The notes beneath the pieces were generated by a model. The model searched no databases and was not told the origin of the DNA. It saw only the letters and a program-made list of their open reading frames with translations. Below are positions 43,540 through 52,383 of a DNA stretch of 64,000 nt, in pieces. Location of the stretch: contig QKHS01000014.1 of NCBI GenBank assembly GCA_003249955.1, positions 1-64,000 of the forward strand, given 5' to 3'. Position numbers and translations under genes: made by a program. Origin of the DNA: Bacteroidales bacterium. Its GTDB lineage: Bacteria; Bacteroidota; Bacteroidia; Bacteroidales; ML635J-15. How positions within the stretch are numbered: the first letter of the stretch is position 1; each line of letters starts with the position of its first letter.

Positions 43540-44091
43540 ATGGAAATATGGCAGGAAACCAGGCTTCAGAAAGTTTTAAATAAACTGGATTTTTTCTTTA
43601 TCGGGTTGCGTTTGTTTTATCCAAAGTTTAAAGGGATGAAAAATTATTATCTGATGTTTTTCTTCTTCCCACAGAAAATTCTCAGAATCAATGGTAATTG
43701 TAAATGGCCGGTTCATTTTACTTCCAGAGTGTTGTTCTCAAAAAGAATAAAGACTGGTATTAACAGTGCTCCCGGATTAAGCAACGGTTGCTATATTCAG
43801 GCTAAGAACGGAATTATAATAGGGAACAATCTCAGAATGGGCCCGGGAGCCGGGATTATAAGTGCAAACCACAATCCGGACAATTATGATCAATGGATAA
43901 AAAGTGATCCGGTAATTATTGGTAATAATGTCTGGATTGGCATGAATGCTATTATTCTGCCGGGAGTTAAAATAGGAGATAATGTAATTATAGCCGCTAA
44001 TTCTGTCGTAAACAAAGATATTCCTGCTAATTCTGTCGCAGCAGGAAATCCGGCAGCAGTAATTAAAGAAAAGGAACCATACGGAGGCTAA
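43540..44091 (+). CDS. Hexapeptide-repeat acyltransferase
   Basis: 183 residues. The C-terminal two thirds form a left-handed beta-helix: SNGCYIQAKNGIIIGNNLRM, the SANHNP catalytic-loop His, PVIIGNNVWIGMNAIILPG, VKIGDNVIIAANSVV and PANSVAAGNPAAVIK. These coils bind acyl-CoA between trimer subunits. The N-terminal part is a cationic helix region (KNYYLMFFFFPQKIL) that may touch the membrane. It follows the GT2 gene and probably acetylates a sugar of the same glycan. The substrate is unknown. Confidence 0.88.
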   Translation: MEIWQETRLQKVLNKLDFFFIGLRLFYPKFKGMKNYYLMFFFFPQKILRINGNCKWPVHFTSRVLFSKRIKTGINSAPGLSNGCYIQAKNGIIIGNNLRMGPGAGIISANHNPDNYDQWIKSDPVIIGNNVWIGMNAIILPGVKIGDNVIIAANSVVNKDIPANSVAAGNPAAVIKEKEPYGG

Positions 44092-44093
44092 AA

Positions 44094-44987
44094 ATGAAGA
44101 AATGGTTTAAATATTTTGTTTACATTTCAATTTTATTTCTGATCATCGGATTAGTAAAAGCAGATTATCTGGTAATTCCTGATATAAAAAATTTCACTTT
44201 TTTGTTTTTAAGCATTCTTTGTGTGTTTGCCGGATTTTTTTTCGACAGTTTTGCATGGTACAGAACTCTGAGGGCAGGTGGGTACAGTATGGTGAAAGTT
44301 TGCGATTGCATTGCCGGTATGGGCCTTTCAATATTCGGGAAATATATTCCCGGTAAAATATGGTTGATAGTAGGAAGGAGTGCTTATATTGCAAAGAGAT
44401 ATGATATTCCTGAAAAAGACACTACGGCTTTTTCGGTAAATGCACAATTTATTTCTTTATGGGTAGGACTATTATGCGGGTCGGCAGGTATATTTTTTAC
44501 CGGAGCACAAAAATTAATCCCGGAATTGACGCTTGCACTCTGGATCTTACTTACATTTTTGTTGTTTTCACGAGTATTTCACAATCTTGTAACTGCTGTA
44601 GTAAAGAAAATCTTCCGGCGCAATCTTATAATTCCATCATTATCTTTCAAAAAGGTAATTAAAGTTCTGCCGTGGTTTTTTGGCAACTGGTTGTTTTGGT
44701 GTCTGGGTTTCTATTTTCTTACTCAAAGTATGAGCCCTGAGCCCATAATTGTTTTTACCGGATTTATTTTTGCACTGGCAGGAACAATGGGGGTTTTGGC
44801 AGTCATAGTTCCAGGTGGGATCGGAGTAAGGGAAGGAATTCTTGCAGGCATGTTAATTTTAGCGGGTATTGACGAGAAATTAGCTGTAAGCATTTCGGTA
44901 GCATCAAGATTATGGTTTTTATGCGGAGAATTATTTTTGTTTATTATTGGGGTTTTTGCAGACAGAAAAGCAAGAAAAATTAATTAA
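44094..44987 (+). CDS. LPG_synthase_TM / flippase-like membrane protein
   Basis: 297 residues with about eight membrane helices. The family pattern of lysylphosphatidylglycerol synthase transmembrane proteins is visible: FDSFAWYRTLRAGG early, MGLSIFGKYIPGKIW, and the late AVIVPGGIGVREGILAGML. Such proteins act in lipid or lipid-sugar translocation. It starts two bases after the acyltransferase gene, suggesting translational coupling. Which lipid-linked intermediate it moves is not readable. Confidence 0.88.
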   Translation: MKKWFKYFVYISILFLIIGLVKADYLVIPDIKNFTFLFLSILCVFAGFFFDSFAWYRTLRAGGYSMVKVCDCIAGMGLSIFGKYIPGKIWLIVGRSAYIAKRYDIPEKDTTAFSVNAQFISLWVGLLCGSAGIFFTGAQKLIPELTLALWILLTFLLFSRVFHNLVTAVVKKIFRRNLIIPSLSFKKVIKVLPWFFGNWLFWCLGFYFLTQSMSPEPIIVFTGFIFALAGTMGVLAVIVPGGIGVREGILAGMLILAGIDEKLAVSISVASRLWFLCGELFLFIIGVFADRKARKIN

Positions 44988-45101
44988 TTGCATTTTTGTA
45001 TTTTACAGTAATAAATGCACACAGATTATGTTTCTATTTACGGTAATATCTGTATTGAAGGAATATTAAATTCTGAAGTTTTGTTAAAATTTATATATAT
45101 A

Positions 45102-46526
45102 ATGAAGGCAATTTTAAGTGTATTATTGTTTTCTTTAATAACAATATCATCGTTTTCGCAAGTAATCGGTGGATCAGCTTATGAAAAAGCATTTGACCTG
45201 ATTTACGGAGATGATGAATGTCTTTATTTAACTGGTTTTACTTCTTCATACGGCAATGGAAGTCGTGATGGATTTATTGTAAAATACAATTGTGTTAACG
45301 GACTCTACTCTTACAATACATGGGGAAGAACTGACTATGACGAGTTCCGAAGTATTGTTAAAACAAATGATGGTTTTCTGCTTTCAGGCTTTTCATTCTG
45401 GAATGATGAATTATCCATTCAGGCAATAATGGTAAAAATAAATTCTCAGTTGAATATAGAATGGGCAAGAAATTTCGGAAACGGACAATTTCAACATGCA
45501 TATGCATGTCTGGAGTTGGCAGACGGGAGTTTAATAGCGGCAGGAGTTGACAGAAGTGTCGGTTATTATGGCCCATTTGTTATTAAGACAGACCCTAATG
45601 GAAATACAATATGGGAGAAGACTTATTCTGATTACCAACCTGTACATGTAACAGATATTTGCGAAAAACCGAACGGAAACATAATTTTGCTTTGTAATAA
45701 AGGAGGTTTTTTCAATCTTGGAACAAACTGGCATTCCTCTTTTAGCAGCAATGCCGACATCTTTTTTCTTGAGTTAAATTCAAATGGAGATGTCGTTACC
45801 GAAAAAACAATTGAAGCACCTCGCCATGATATTCCATCGAGCTTGATGGCTGACGGTAATGGGAACTACTATGTTCTTTCTCACTCCCAAAGCTATAGTA
45901 GTGGAAAGAGTTTTGACATTTGCCTGTTTTTTTTTAACAGTAGTTATGAATTACAATGGGTAAAAACTTTTGGGGGTGACGATTTTGAATATGCTGCTGA
46001 CTTCAAACGAGACTCTTATGGTAATATACATATTGTTGGAACATCTGCTAGTGAGAATGAAAATTATCCGGTTTTGTTTTATATTAAAACCGATGCCAAC
46101 GGGGAATTACTTGACAGTAGAAATTTAATTACAGAATACCGGTGTTACGGCGCATCTGTTGAAGTAGTCGGGGATAACATTTATCTGCTTGGAACAATTA
46201 CAAAAGACGGATCGGACAGTTTTGTACTCCTTGAAAACTTCAAGATTAACAATGAAACTGTATTTTTCCCGGTTGTCTATGCTTACCCTAATCCGGTTAT
46301 TGGAGAATGTAATATTTTTATTAATAACCCCAATCTACACACTGAAAATGTGAAAATTGAAATCATTAATTCAGCAGGGTCTGTTATTGATATATTATTT
46401 ACAGATTTAAGCCCACTCAATCCTGAATTGAAACTTGATTTCTCATCATATGATGCCGGTAATTATTTTGTAAAAATTAGCAATGACAAAGTTTATCAAA
46501 TAATACAGATAGTAGTTGTTAAATAA
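45102..46526 (+). CDS. T9SS-secreted beta-propeller-like protein
   Basis: 474 residues. A signal peptide MKAILSVLLFSLITISSFSQ, then about seven repeating units with the SBBP-like phrase (YLTGFTSSYGNGSRDGFIVK, LLSGFSFWNDELSIQAIMVK, IVGTSASENENYPVLFYIKT) ended by a T9SS sorting domain (VVYAYPNPVIGECNIFI to NYFVKISNDKVYQIIQIVVV). Such proteins are seen as surface or matrix proteins without a catalytic site. Start at 45102 begins the signal peptide; the 45015 reading adds 29 unrelated residues. It is followed seven bases later by the metallophosphoesterase gene; these probably form one transcript. Confidence 0.85.
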   Translation: MKAILSVLLFSLITISSFSQVIGGSAYEKAFDLIYGDDECLYLTGFTSSYGNGSRDGFIVKYNCVNGLYSYNTWGRTDYDEFRSIVKTNDGFLLSGFSFWNDELSIQAIMVKINSQLNIEWARNFGNGQFQHAYACLELADGSLIAAGVDRSVGYYGPFVIKTDPNGNTIWEKTYSDYQPVHVTDICEKPNGNIILLCNKGGFFNLGTNWHSSFSSNADIFFLELNSNGDVVTEKTIEAPRHDIPSSLMADGNGNYYVLSHSQSYSSGKSFDICLFFFNSSYELQWVKTFGGDDFEYAADFKRDSYGNIHIVGTSASENENYPVLFYIKTDANGELLDSRNLITEYRCYGASVEVVGDNIYLLGTITKDGSDSFVLLENFKINNETVFFPVVYAYPNPVIGECNIFINNPNLHTENVKIEIINSAGSVIDILFTDLSPLNPELKLDFSSYDAGNYFVKISNDKVYQIIQIVVVK

Positions 46527-46532
46527 AGGATT

Positions 46533-47837
46533 ATGAATATATCGAAAGTTTCTATATTGTTTTTTTTGTCATTGAACCTTGGTTCTTTTGCTCAGAAAGG
46601 ATATAATTATAAATATCTCTTTACTGCTCATACTTATATGGGGGAATCGACAATAGATACCAGGCTGGTTGAATTGGATAAATCGGGTTATGACAATATT
46701 TGGCTTGGCGGGGATATTTGTTCGGAGACTCTGATATCCAAGTCGAATATGGATTATCTTAACGAGCAGTTAAGAATTGGTGAACCTCACAATTATTTTA
46801 CCCTTGGGAATCATGACAGACGAAACGGAAATCTTGAGTATTTCGAGAAATTTATTGGTAAAAAATCCTATTATGCCGATTACTATAACGGAATAACGAC
46901 TATTGTATTAGATACAAACCTTGATCCTTCCGATTGTGAGAATCTGAATAATCAGTTCAAAATGATATGTAATGTTACAGATACGATCTCAAAATCATCC
47001 CACCTGATATTGCTTTTTCATTGGGGGTTATGGAGCGGAATCCCAGGATTGCCGGACCCAATTATTTATGCTCACACTAACCTGATATACTGGAATGCGA
47101 ATTGTGATTCAACCAATAATAATTTTTCACAAATGATTTATCCCCAACTCGTTGATGTTAAAAACAGGGGAGTGAAAGTAATATGCATTATGGGAGACAT
47201 GGGAGCATCATATAAAAAGGTTGATATGAGATCAGATGATGGTATTATTTTTCTTGGTTGCGGGCTTTATAACATAGTATATTCCGGTGATGAGGACGAG
47301 TGGCGGACAAAAGAAAAAGATGTTATTCTTGAGTTCAATCACAATGTTGCAAATAAATCGTTAACATGGAATTTCAGGGATCTTGATTCTATGATTAATG
47401 TTCAGCACGGATTTACGTACCTGACTAAATTGTCCTTTAATCAACCCGGTTTATTTCCTGCAGATAATCTTATTTATATTTCAAATGAGAATTATATGTA
47501 TAGTCTGAGTAATACAAATGAAGATATAATCATTTTAGATAGTTTGTTGCAAAATCTTCATGTCTCAAAAAACAAAGTGTTCTTCACCGGAGTTCTAAAA
47601 TCGTCCGTTATTGGTGGACAGATTAAAATAATATACAGACTAAAAAGTGAGTCAGATATTTTGGAAGAAAATGAAATTACAATCACTGATTTACAAAATA
47701 AATTAGTCTTTTATGAAAAAATATTGGAATTTGCAACTGACATTCAATCTGGATACAAGCTTGAAATACTAATAAAGAATACCGGGAACACTTCTGTTTT
47801 GTTAAACAATATTGAACTAAAATACATAATGCATTAA
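46533..47837 (+). CDS. Exported calcineurin-like metallophosphoesterase, atypical
   Basis: 434 residues: signal peptide (about 1-20), a metallophosphoesterase domain (about 25-260) and a C-terminal beta-sandwich (about 330-434). Visible motifs are WLGGDICSE, FTLGNHDRRNGN and ILLFHWGLWSG. The first motif, normally DxH, reads TAH, so a metal-ligand Asp is missing, and a GHxH box is not seen; CIMGDMGAS stands near its place. The enzyme may be inactive or use another metal site. No T9SS sorting domain. Start ATG is six bases after the T9SS gene stop. Convergent with the VTC operon. Confidence 0.8.
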   Translation: MNISKVSILFFLSLNLGSFAQKGYNYKYLFTAHTYMGESTIDTRLVELDKSGYDNIWLGGDICSETLISKSNMDYLNEQLRIGEPHNYFTLGNHDRRNGNLEYFEKFIGKKSYYADYYNGITTIVLDTNLDPSDCENLNNQFKMICNVTDTISKSSHLILLFHWGLWSGIPGLPDPIIYAHTNLIYWNANCDSTNNNFSQMIYPQLVDVKNRGVKVICIMGDMGASYKKVDMRSDDGIIFLGCGLYNIVYSGDEDEWRTKEKDVILEFNHNVANKSLTWNFRDLDSMINVQHGFTYLTKLSFNQPGLFPADNLIYISNENYMYSLSNTNEDIIILDSLLQNLHVSKNKVFFTGVLKSSVIGGQIKIIYRLKSESDILEENEITITDLQNKLVFYEKILEFATDIQSGYKLEILIKNTGNTSVLLNNIELKYIMH

Positions 47838-47893
47838 TAGATTCTTTTATTTAACAAAATAAGGCTTTATAAGGATAAACAAATTGTATTTTA

Positions 47894-48604
47894 TTAAAGA
47901 CTTACTTCATAAAAAGCAGCAATTCCATCAACATATTTTGAATTCCGGGTCATGTAAAAAGGCATTGTATTTATGACTCCGGCTGCAGATTCATTATGTT
48001 CTTCATCATATTTAATTTCGACGACAATTTCAGAGTCCGTGAACGAATCATTGAACCGGTTATGTATTTCACCAAGCTTATAATATTCGATTTCAGAGTC
48101 AATAGTAAGTCTGAAATTCCCGCTTAAATCTCTGAAGTACTCTCTGCGGTATCTGTTCATCAGCTTAATTTCGAGGCCTGCAATTTCATCAAAAACAACT
48201 TGCGGAATATCTGATGAACGGAAAAGTTCCCGAAAATAAGAAGTAGAGATATTCTCATTTATTTCAAAATCAGGTAGAAAAAAAGATAATTTTGTTCCGC
48301 GATAAGCGTTTTTTATTTTTATCTCAAAAATTGCATCTGAAATTTTGCCTGTTTTTTCTCCATACCAGCGAATTCTGTATTTTTTTCTATCCGATTTTCC
48401 TCCGACATTATCATGAAAAGAATTCAGTTCAGGAGTATCAAGATAAATATTATTTACATATCGTGGCTTAAAAATATTACGAAAAAATGCAGCAGATGAC
48501 AATACAACATTTCTCGTTTGATGATAAGATAACGCAGATGGTTTGAACTTTCGTTCATACCTGAATGTCTCAAGTTTTGTATATTTTTTTTCTTTGTTTT
48601 CCAT
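47894..48604 (-). CDS. VTC-domain polyphosphate polymerase-like protein
   Basis: 236 residues. VTC domains line a tunnel with basic residues and polymerise inorganic polyphosphate from ATP; bacterial members are recognised by the same pattern. Visible: FRYERKFKPS at the start (the RxxRK-like strand), NNIYLDTPELNSFHDN, KKYRIRWYGEK, then AIFEIKIKNAYRG and VVEIKYDEE, which carry the Arg/Lys and Glu of the tunnel. No membrane segment. The start overlaps the DUF4956 stop by one base (48604). Last gene of the operon with DUF4956 and CotH-like protein. Confidence 0.9.
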   Translation of the reverse strand: MENKEKKYTKLETFRYERKFKPSALSYHQTRNVVLSSAAFFRNIFKPRYVNNIYLDTPELNSFHDNVGGKSDRKKYRIRWYGEKTGKISDAIFEIKIKNAYRGTKLSFFLPDFEINENISTSYFRELFRSSDIPQVVFDEIAGLEIKLMNRYRREYFRDLSGNFRLTIDSEIEYYKLGEIHNRFNDSFTDSEIVVEIKYDEEHNESAAGVINTMPFYMTRNSKYVDGIAAFYEVSL

Positions 48605-49275
48605 TATTGAATATCAACAAAAGAAACTGTTGAATTGTCTATTTTTAAAATATCATTTTTACAATCTGTAAGATTGTCGATGTTTTTTACTCTTACTCTA
48701 AAAGCAAGATCAAGGTTACTTTTGCTCTGGTCAAAACGGCGAAGAGCAGGTCTGCTGAATTTTGAACTTACAATATCAATGACTTTTTCCATATCGCCAT
48801 CTTTGGGGTTTTGCAAATTTACGATAAGATTATAAGCATTTAGCTTATTCATTGGTTTCACAAAATATCTTACCCAAACAACTGAAAGTAATATACTGAA
48901 AGCAATTACTGTAACTACAGGCTGATTTGCGCCCATCCCCAATCCTGTAGCAATAGCCAGAAATAAATATGTAAGTTCTTCCGGTTCTTTAATTGCCGCA
49001 CGATACCTGACAATTGACAAAGCACCGACCAAACCTAAAGACAGAGCAACAGAGCTACCAACCAGAGTAATTATAAGCATTGTGGTTAATGAAACCATAA
49101 TAAAATTATAAGAAAACTGGCTTTTATTTGACAAACTGTTTGCACAACGACGGTATGTTAATTCGAGAATAAGTGATAACAATATTGTCATTGCAGCATT
49201 GACAATAAACAATGTTATATCAATTTCCTGAGGAGCAAAATTAAAATACTGTAAAATCTTTTCGTAACTGTTCAT
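48604..49275 (-). CDS. DUF4956 membrane protein
   Basis: 223 residues. Four membrane helices in the first 150 residues (ITLFIVNAAMTILLSLIL, FIMVSLTTMLIITLVGSSVA, the segment with LGLVGALSIVRYRAAIKEPE, and VVTVIAFSILLSVVWVRYF) and a cytoplasmic end (about 158-223). The SIVRYRAAIKEPEELTYL stretch is the signature of this family, which has no defined biochemical role. It is repeatedly found next to VTC proteins, which points to a joint function in polyphosphate handling at the membrane. One-base overlap with VTC and 30 bases from the CotH gene. Confidence 0.9.
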   Translation of the reverse strand: MNSYEKILQYFNFAPQEIDITLFIVNAAMTILLSLILELTYRRCANSLSNKSQFSYNFIMVSLTTMLIITLVGSSVALSLGLVGALSIVRYRAAIKEPEELTYLFLAIATGLGMGANQPVVTVIAFSILLSVVWVRYFVKPMNKLNAYNLIVNLQNPKDGDMEKVIDIVSSKFSRPALRRFDQSKSNLDLAFRVRVKNIDNLTDCKNDILKIDNSTVSFVDIQ

Positions 49276-49305
49276 AATTCAAATTTTTATTTGCAAAAAT
49301 ATTAT

Positions 49306-52266
49306 TTATTGATAAAATATAGAGAATAATTTAGCTTTATTTCCATTAATGGTTTTGCCATTCAAAACCAATACAGAATTTCTTTCTATCAAGGTTTCTT
49401 CTATCACCTGATTAAATGTAACGTTTGTTGCGGTAACAGTTGCCGGCCCAAACTCTGGTTTTTTCTGTAACAAAACAAAACCATATTTTGCATTTGATAT
49501 TTTACAGTTATCAACTTTTGCATCTGACAAATCTTTTGCGGCAATTCCGATTACAACATTGTCAATAACGATATTGGATATAATTGCATGTGTATGTTCG
49601 CCCAAACTAACAGCTTTATCTCCTGCACCATTGATTGTGCAATTTAATATCTTTACTTCACTTGTAGAAAAGTCAATTCCATCATTTCCATTATTTATAA
49701 ACATGCAGTTATCCACCGTTCCTGTACAAAAATCAGAATCATGCGAATCACCGAATGTGTTTTTAATTAAACAATCTTTAACCAGAAACAGACATCTTAC
49801 AGTGTTAAGCATATCTTCACAATGATTGTTTGTAAATGATGTATTAAAAATATCGACTTTGCACTCATAGAAGGTAACTGCACCGGTTAAATGCCAACCT
49901 TTGTAGTCTATTGTATTCAAATTGTCAAACACAGCATTTTCAACTCTGCATTTTCCCGGAGCCTGCAAGACTGTAAATCCCATGCCGGTTTTGTCTGAGG
50001 AATAAATCTTTACCGGTTTTTCTTTAGTTCCGTTTATCTCTACCGTTGAACAACTTACAAAGGCAGCTTTTTGTGTAAGATTAAGATTTGTTCCGGGTTC
50101 AAAAACCACAGTAAATCCTGACGGAATATAAATGCTTTTTTTAAAAGTCATATTTCCGGTGAAAGTTATTTTTTTGCTGCCAATGTCTGTATATTTTGAA
50201 ATATCAGCAGAATTTTTGGCCATGTCTGTCCGGGGATTATATGTTGTTGGGGCAGGCCACCGGATAATTTCGACTTTAAAAACAGAATCAGTTTTTGGTA
50301 AACTGAAGTATAAATGTGTTGCATCATCAGGAATGCCGGGGATAGAAATTTCTTTAGACAGAACAGCTTTATTATCAGGCTTTTCAATCAGGATGTCCAG
50401 ATTTTTAGTTATCTCCTTATCGCTGCCGGCACCTTCTATTTGTATTCCTGTTGACAAGAAAATTTTAACCAAAAAAACTTCCGGCTTGTTTTTGTAAATT
50501 TTCACGTACTTATCGGCAAAAATGTTTTCGCTATAAATGTTCGAAGTGTTAAGAGGGACATTTGTTAAAGATCTAACACGGGCCATATACCCGGTATTTT
50601 TAAGGGAATCTATAAACTCCGGCAAAAACCTGCACACTTTATTTTTAATAGTAATAAATTGAATGGTGTCCAGCCGGTAAGGAGAAAATTCCTGCTTCAA
50701 TAAATTTTCATTTGAAACGTATTCCTCAAAAAATTTATTTTTAAAAAAACGATAATCTGCCATATCGGTATAATATCCCAGATATTTAAGATATTTATCT
50801 GTGAATACAGAATCGGTAGTTAAAAAATAGAAAGAATTATTTCTTTTATCATTAATGTTTAATTTTAACATTGGTGTAATTGGATTGTCCTGAGTAAATT
50901 CAGTAGGTCCTGAATAATTGTCAAATGCAATAGGCTCTAATCTGCACAAAACAGGGTTGTAATAAAATCTCATGTTGTGCCATTGTAATGAGTGAAAAGC
51001 ATTTTCCGCATTTGCCAAGGCTATAAATTTCGCAACTTTTTCAACATCAAAAATTTCTGAGGCAGGGGCTTCCATCTCCCGAAACATATTTAAAAGATTT
51101 GCCGCAAGTATAAAATAATTATATTGGGTTGAATCCGAAAACACCTTCTTTTCGCTAAAAGGTTCAATAACGCTGCTTTCATAAGAAAACTCACCAGGAA
51201 CATTATTAAGAATGAAATCCCAAAAGTCTGTTTCCGAAAACTTAATTATAGGGCCTTCCCGTCTCATACTGGACTCAATCAACTCTTTCTGAAAATGTTC
51301 TTCGTAGGAATACATCCCCAGAGATTGTCCGTTTAAGTAAACAGGCACATAATCATATCTGGTAGTTAATATATCCTGATCTTTACACATTTTATGGTAT
51401 AACCATTCATTGTTGAAACCACGTGCAAGAGGAGTCTGAATAGAAAAAACCCTCATCCCGTGCCAGGAATCATCTTCAAGCTTAATACGAAAAGACCATT
51501 TGGAACCTAAGAGATGATCAAGCCAATCTCCTTTAAGCCTAACCTGCGCGTGCATCATTTTGTTATCTCCGTAAATCAAAGCTTCAACATAACTATCATC
51601 TTCTGTTTGCAATATGCCCTGTTCCAAAGCTCGGGTTCTGATTTTTTCAAGCTTTTTCATTTCCGATTCCTCAATATAAAGTAACAATGGTTCTTTCTCT
51701 TTATAATTAGGATAATATGAACGATTTGAAATTTTTATGCTAATATCATCAAAAAAAGCGTTTTTATTATTTTTATTATAAAAATATATTTGAAGGGTAT
51801 CATTAAAATCTTCAGTAGTGGAGAATTTAAGTGTGATGTTCATCCATCCATTTTCAATGTCTTCAGACTTATTATCTGATATTTTATAAAAGTTTTTATC
51901 AATTTTTGCCTGAACAACAACAGAAGCATCAGATTCTTTACGCATTTTGAAATTGATAGTAATATACTTTTGGCCTTTTACGCCTGGAATAATAATTAAA
52001 TTCTGATATACTTTCCATGATGGAATTAACAAAGATTTTTTGCCTGAAAAAGATGTCGTATCTGTTATATTTGACGGCAAAAATTTGTAGTCAGGGTTAT
52101 CAGTAATGAAATTCCCATTTTCATCCTGTTCTTCAAAATCACAATATATCTCGCTGTTTTCCTCTTTGTTTTTATCCCGGGTTTGATTGCGATGCACAAA
52201 TAAAAAACCTACTACAAGACCAATAAGAAAAACGTATGTTGCAATTTCAATAATCCTTTTTTTCAT
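49306..52266 (-). CDS. CotH-like kinase fused to a right-handed beta-helix
   Basis: 986 residues. A membrane helix near the N-terminus (TYVFLIGLVVGFLFVH, about 10-25) anchors the protein outside the cytoplasm. Residues 40-185 look like a carbohydrate-binding-type beta-sandwich (YCDFEEQDENGNF). Residues about 240-540 match the CotH kinase: RLKGDWLDHL, YDYVPVYLNGQSLGMYSYEE, REGPIIKF, WHNMRFYYNP and IAFDNYSGP with D449. CotH proteins phosphorylate protein substrates in spore coats. Residues about 700-960 form a beta-helix (FTVVFEPGTNLNL, NGNDGIDFSTSEVKILNCTI). First gene of the operon leading to DUF4956 and VTC. Confidence 0.9.
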   Translation of the reverse strand: MKKRIIEIATYVFLIGLVVGFLFVHRNQTRDKNKEENSEIYCDFEEQDENGNFITDNPDYKFLPSNITDTTSFSGKKSLLIPSWKVYQNLIIIPGVKGQKYITINFKMRKESDASVVVQAKIDKNFYKISDNKSEDIENGWMNITLKFSTTEDFNDTLQIYFYNKNNKNAFFDDISIKISNRSYYPNYKEKEPLLLYIEESEMKKLEKIRTRALEQGILQTEDDSYVEALIYGDNKMMHAQVRLKGDWLDHLLGSKWSFRIKLEDDSWHGMRVFSIQTPLARGFNNEWLYHKMCKDQDILTTRYDYVPVYLNGQSLGMYSYEEHFQKELIESSMRREGPIIKFSETDFWDFILNNVPGEFSYESSVIEPFSEKKVFSDSTQYNYFILAANLLNMFREMEAPASEIFDVEKVAKFIALANAENAFHSLQWHNMRFYYNPVLCRLEPIAFDNYSGPTEFTQDNPITPMLKLNINDKRNNSFYFLTTDSVFTDKYLKYLGYYTDMADYRFFKNKFFEEYVSNENLLKQEFSPYRLDTIQFITIKNKVCRFLPEFIDSLKNTGYMARVRSLTNVPLNTSNIYSENIFADKYVKIYKNKPEVFLVKIFLSTGIQIEGAGSDKEITKNLDILIEKPDNKAVLSKEISIPGIPDDATHLYFSLPKTDSVFKVEIIRWPAPTTYNPRTDMAKNSADISKYTDIGSKKITFTGNMTFKKSIYIPSGFTVVFEPGTNLNLTQKAAFVSCSTVEINGTKEKPVKIYSSDKTGMGFTVLQAPGKCRVENAVFDNLNTIDYKGWHLTGAVTFYECKVDIFNTSFTNNHCEDMLNTVRCLFLVKDCLIKNTFGDSHDSDFCTGTVDNCMFINNGNDGIDFSTSEVKILNCTINGAGDKAVSLGEHTHAIISNIVIDNVVIGIAAKDLSDAKVDNCKISNAKYGFVLLQKKPEFGPATVTATNVTFNQVIEETLIERNSVLVLNGKTINGNKAKLFSIFYQ

Positions 52267-52341
52267 TTTAATGAATTTTCTAGAATCCTCTTTGGGTTAA
52301 AAATTCAGGTATCGAATTTAAATCCTTGCTTTTAAAGCGTG

Positions 52342-52349
52342 CAAATATA
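52342..52349 (-). promoter_or_regulatory. -7 promoter element for the CotH operon
   Basis: Reads TATATTTG on the minus strand, an exact TAnnTTTG match. It lies 75 bases before the CotH start, so the leader is about 70 bases. Confidence 0.5.
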
Positions 52350-52383
52350 AAAATAAATTAATAAAAATTTCTTAATATTTTAT

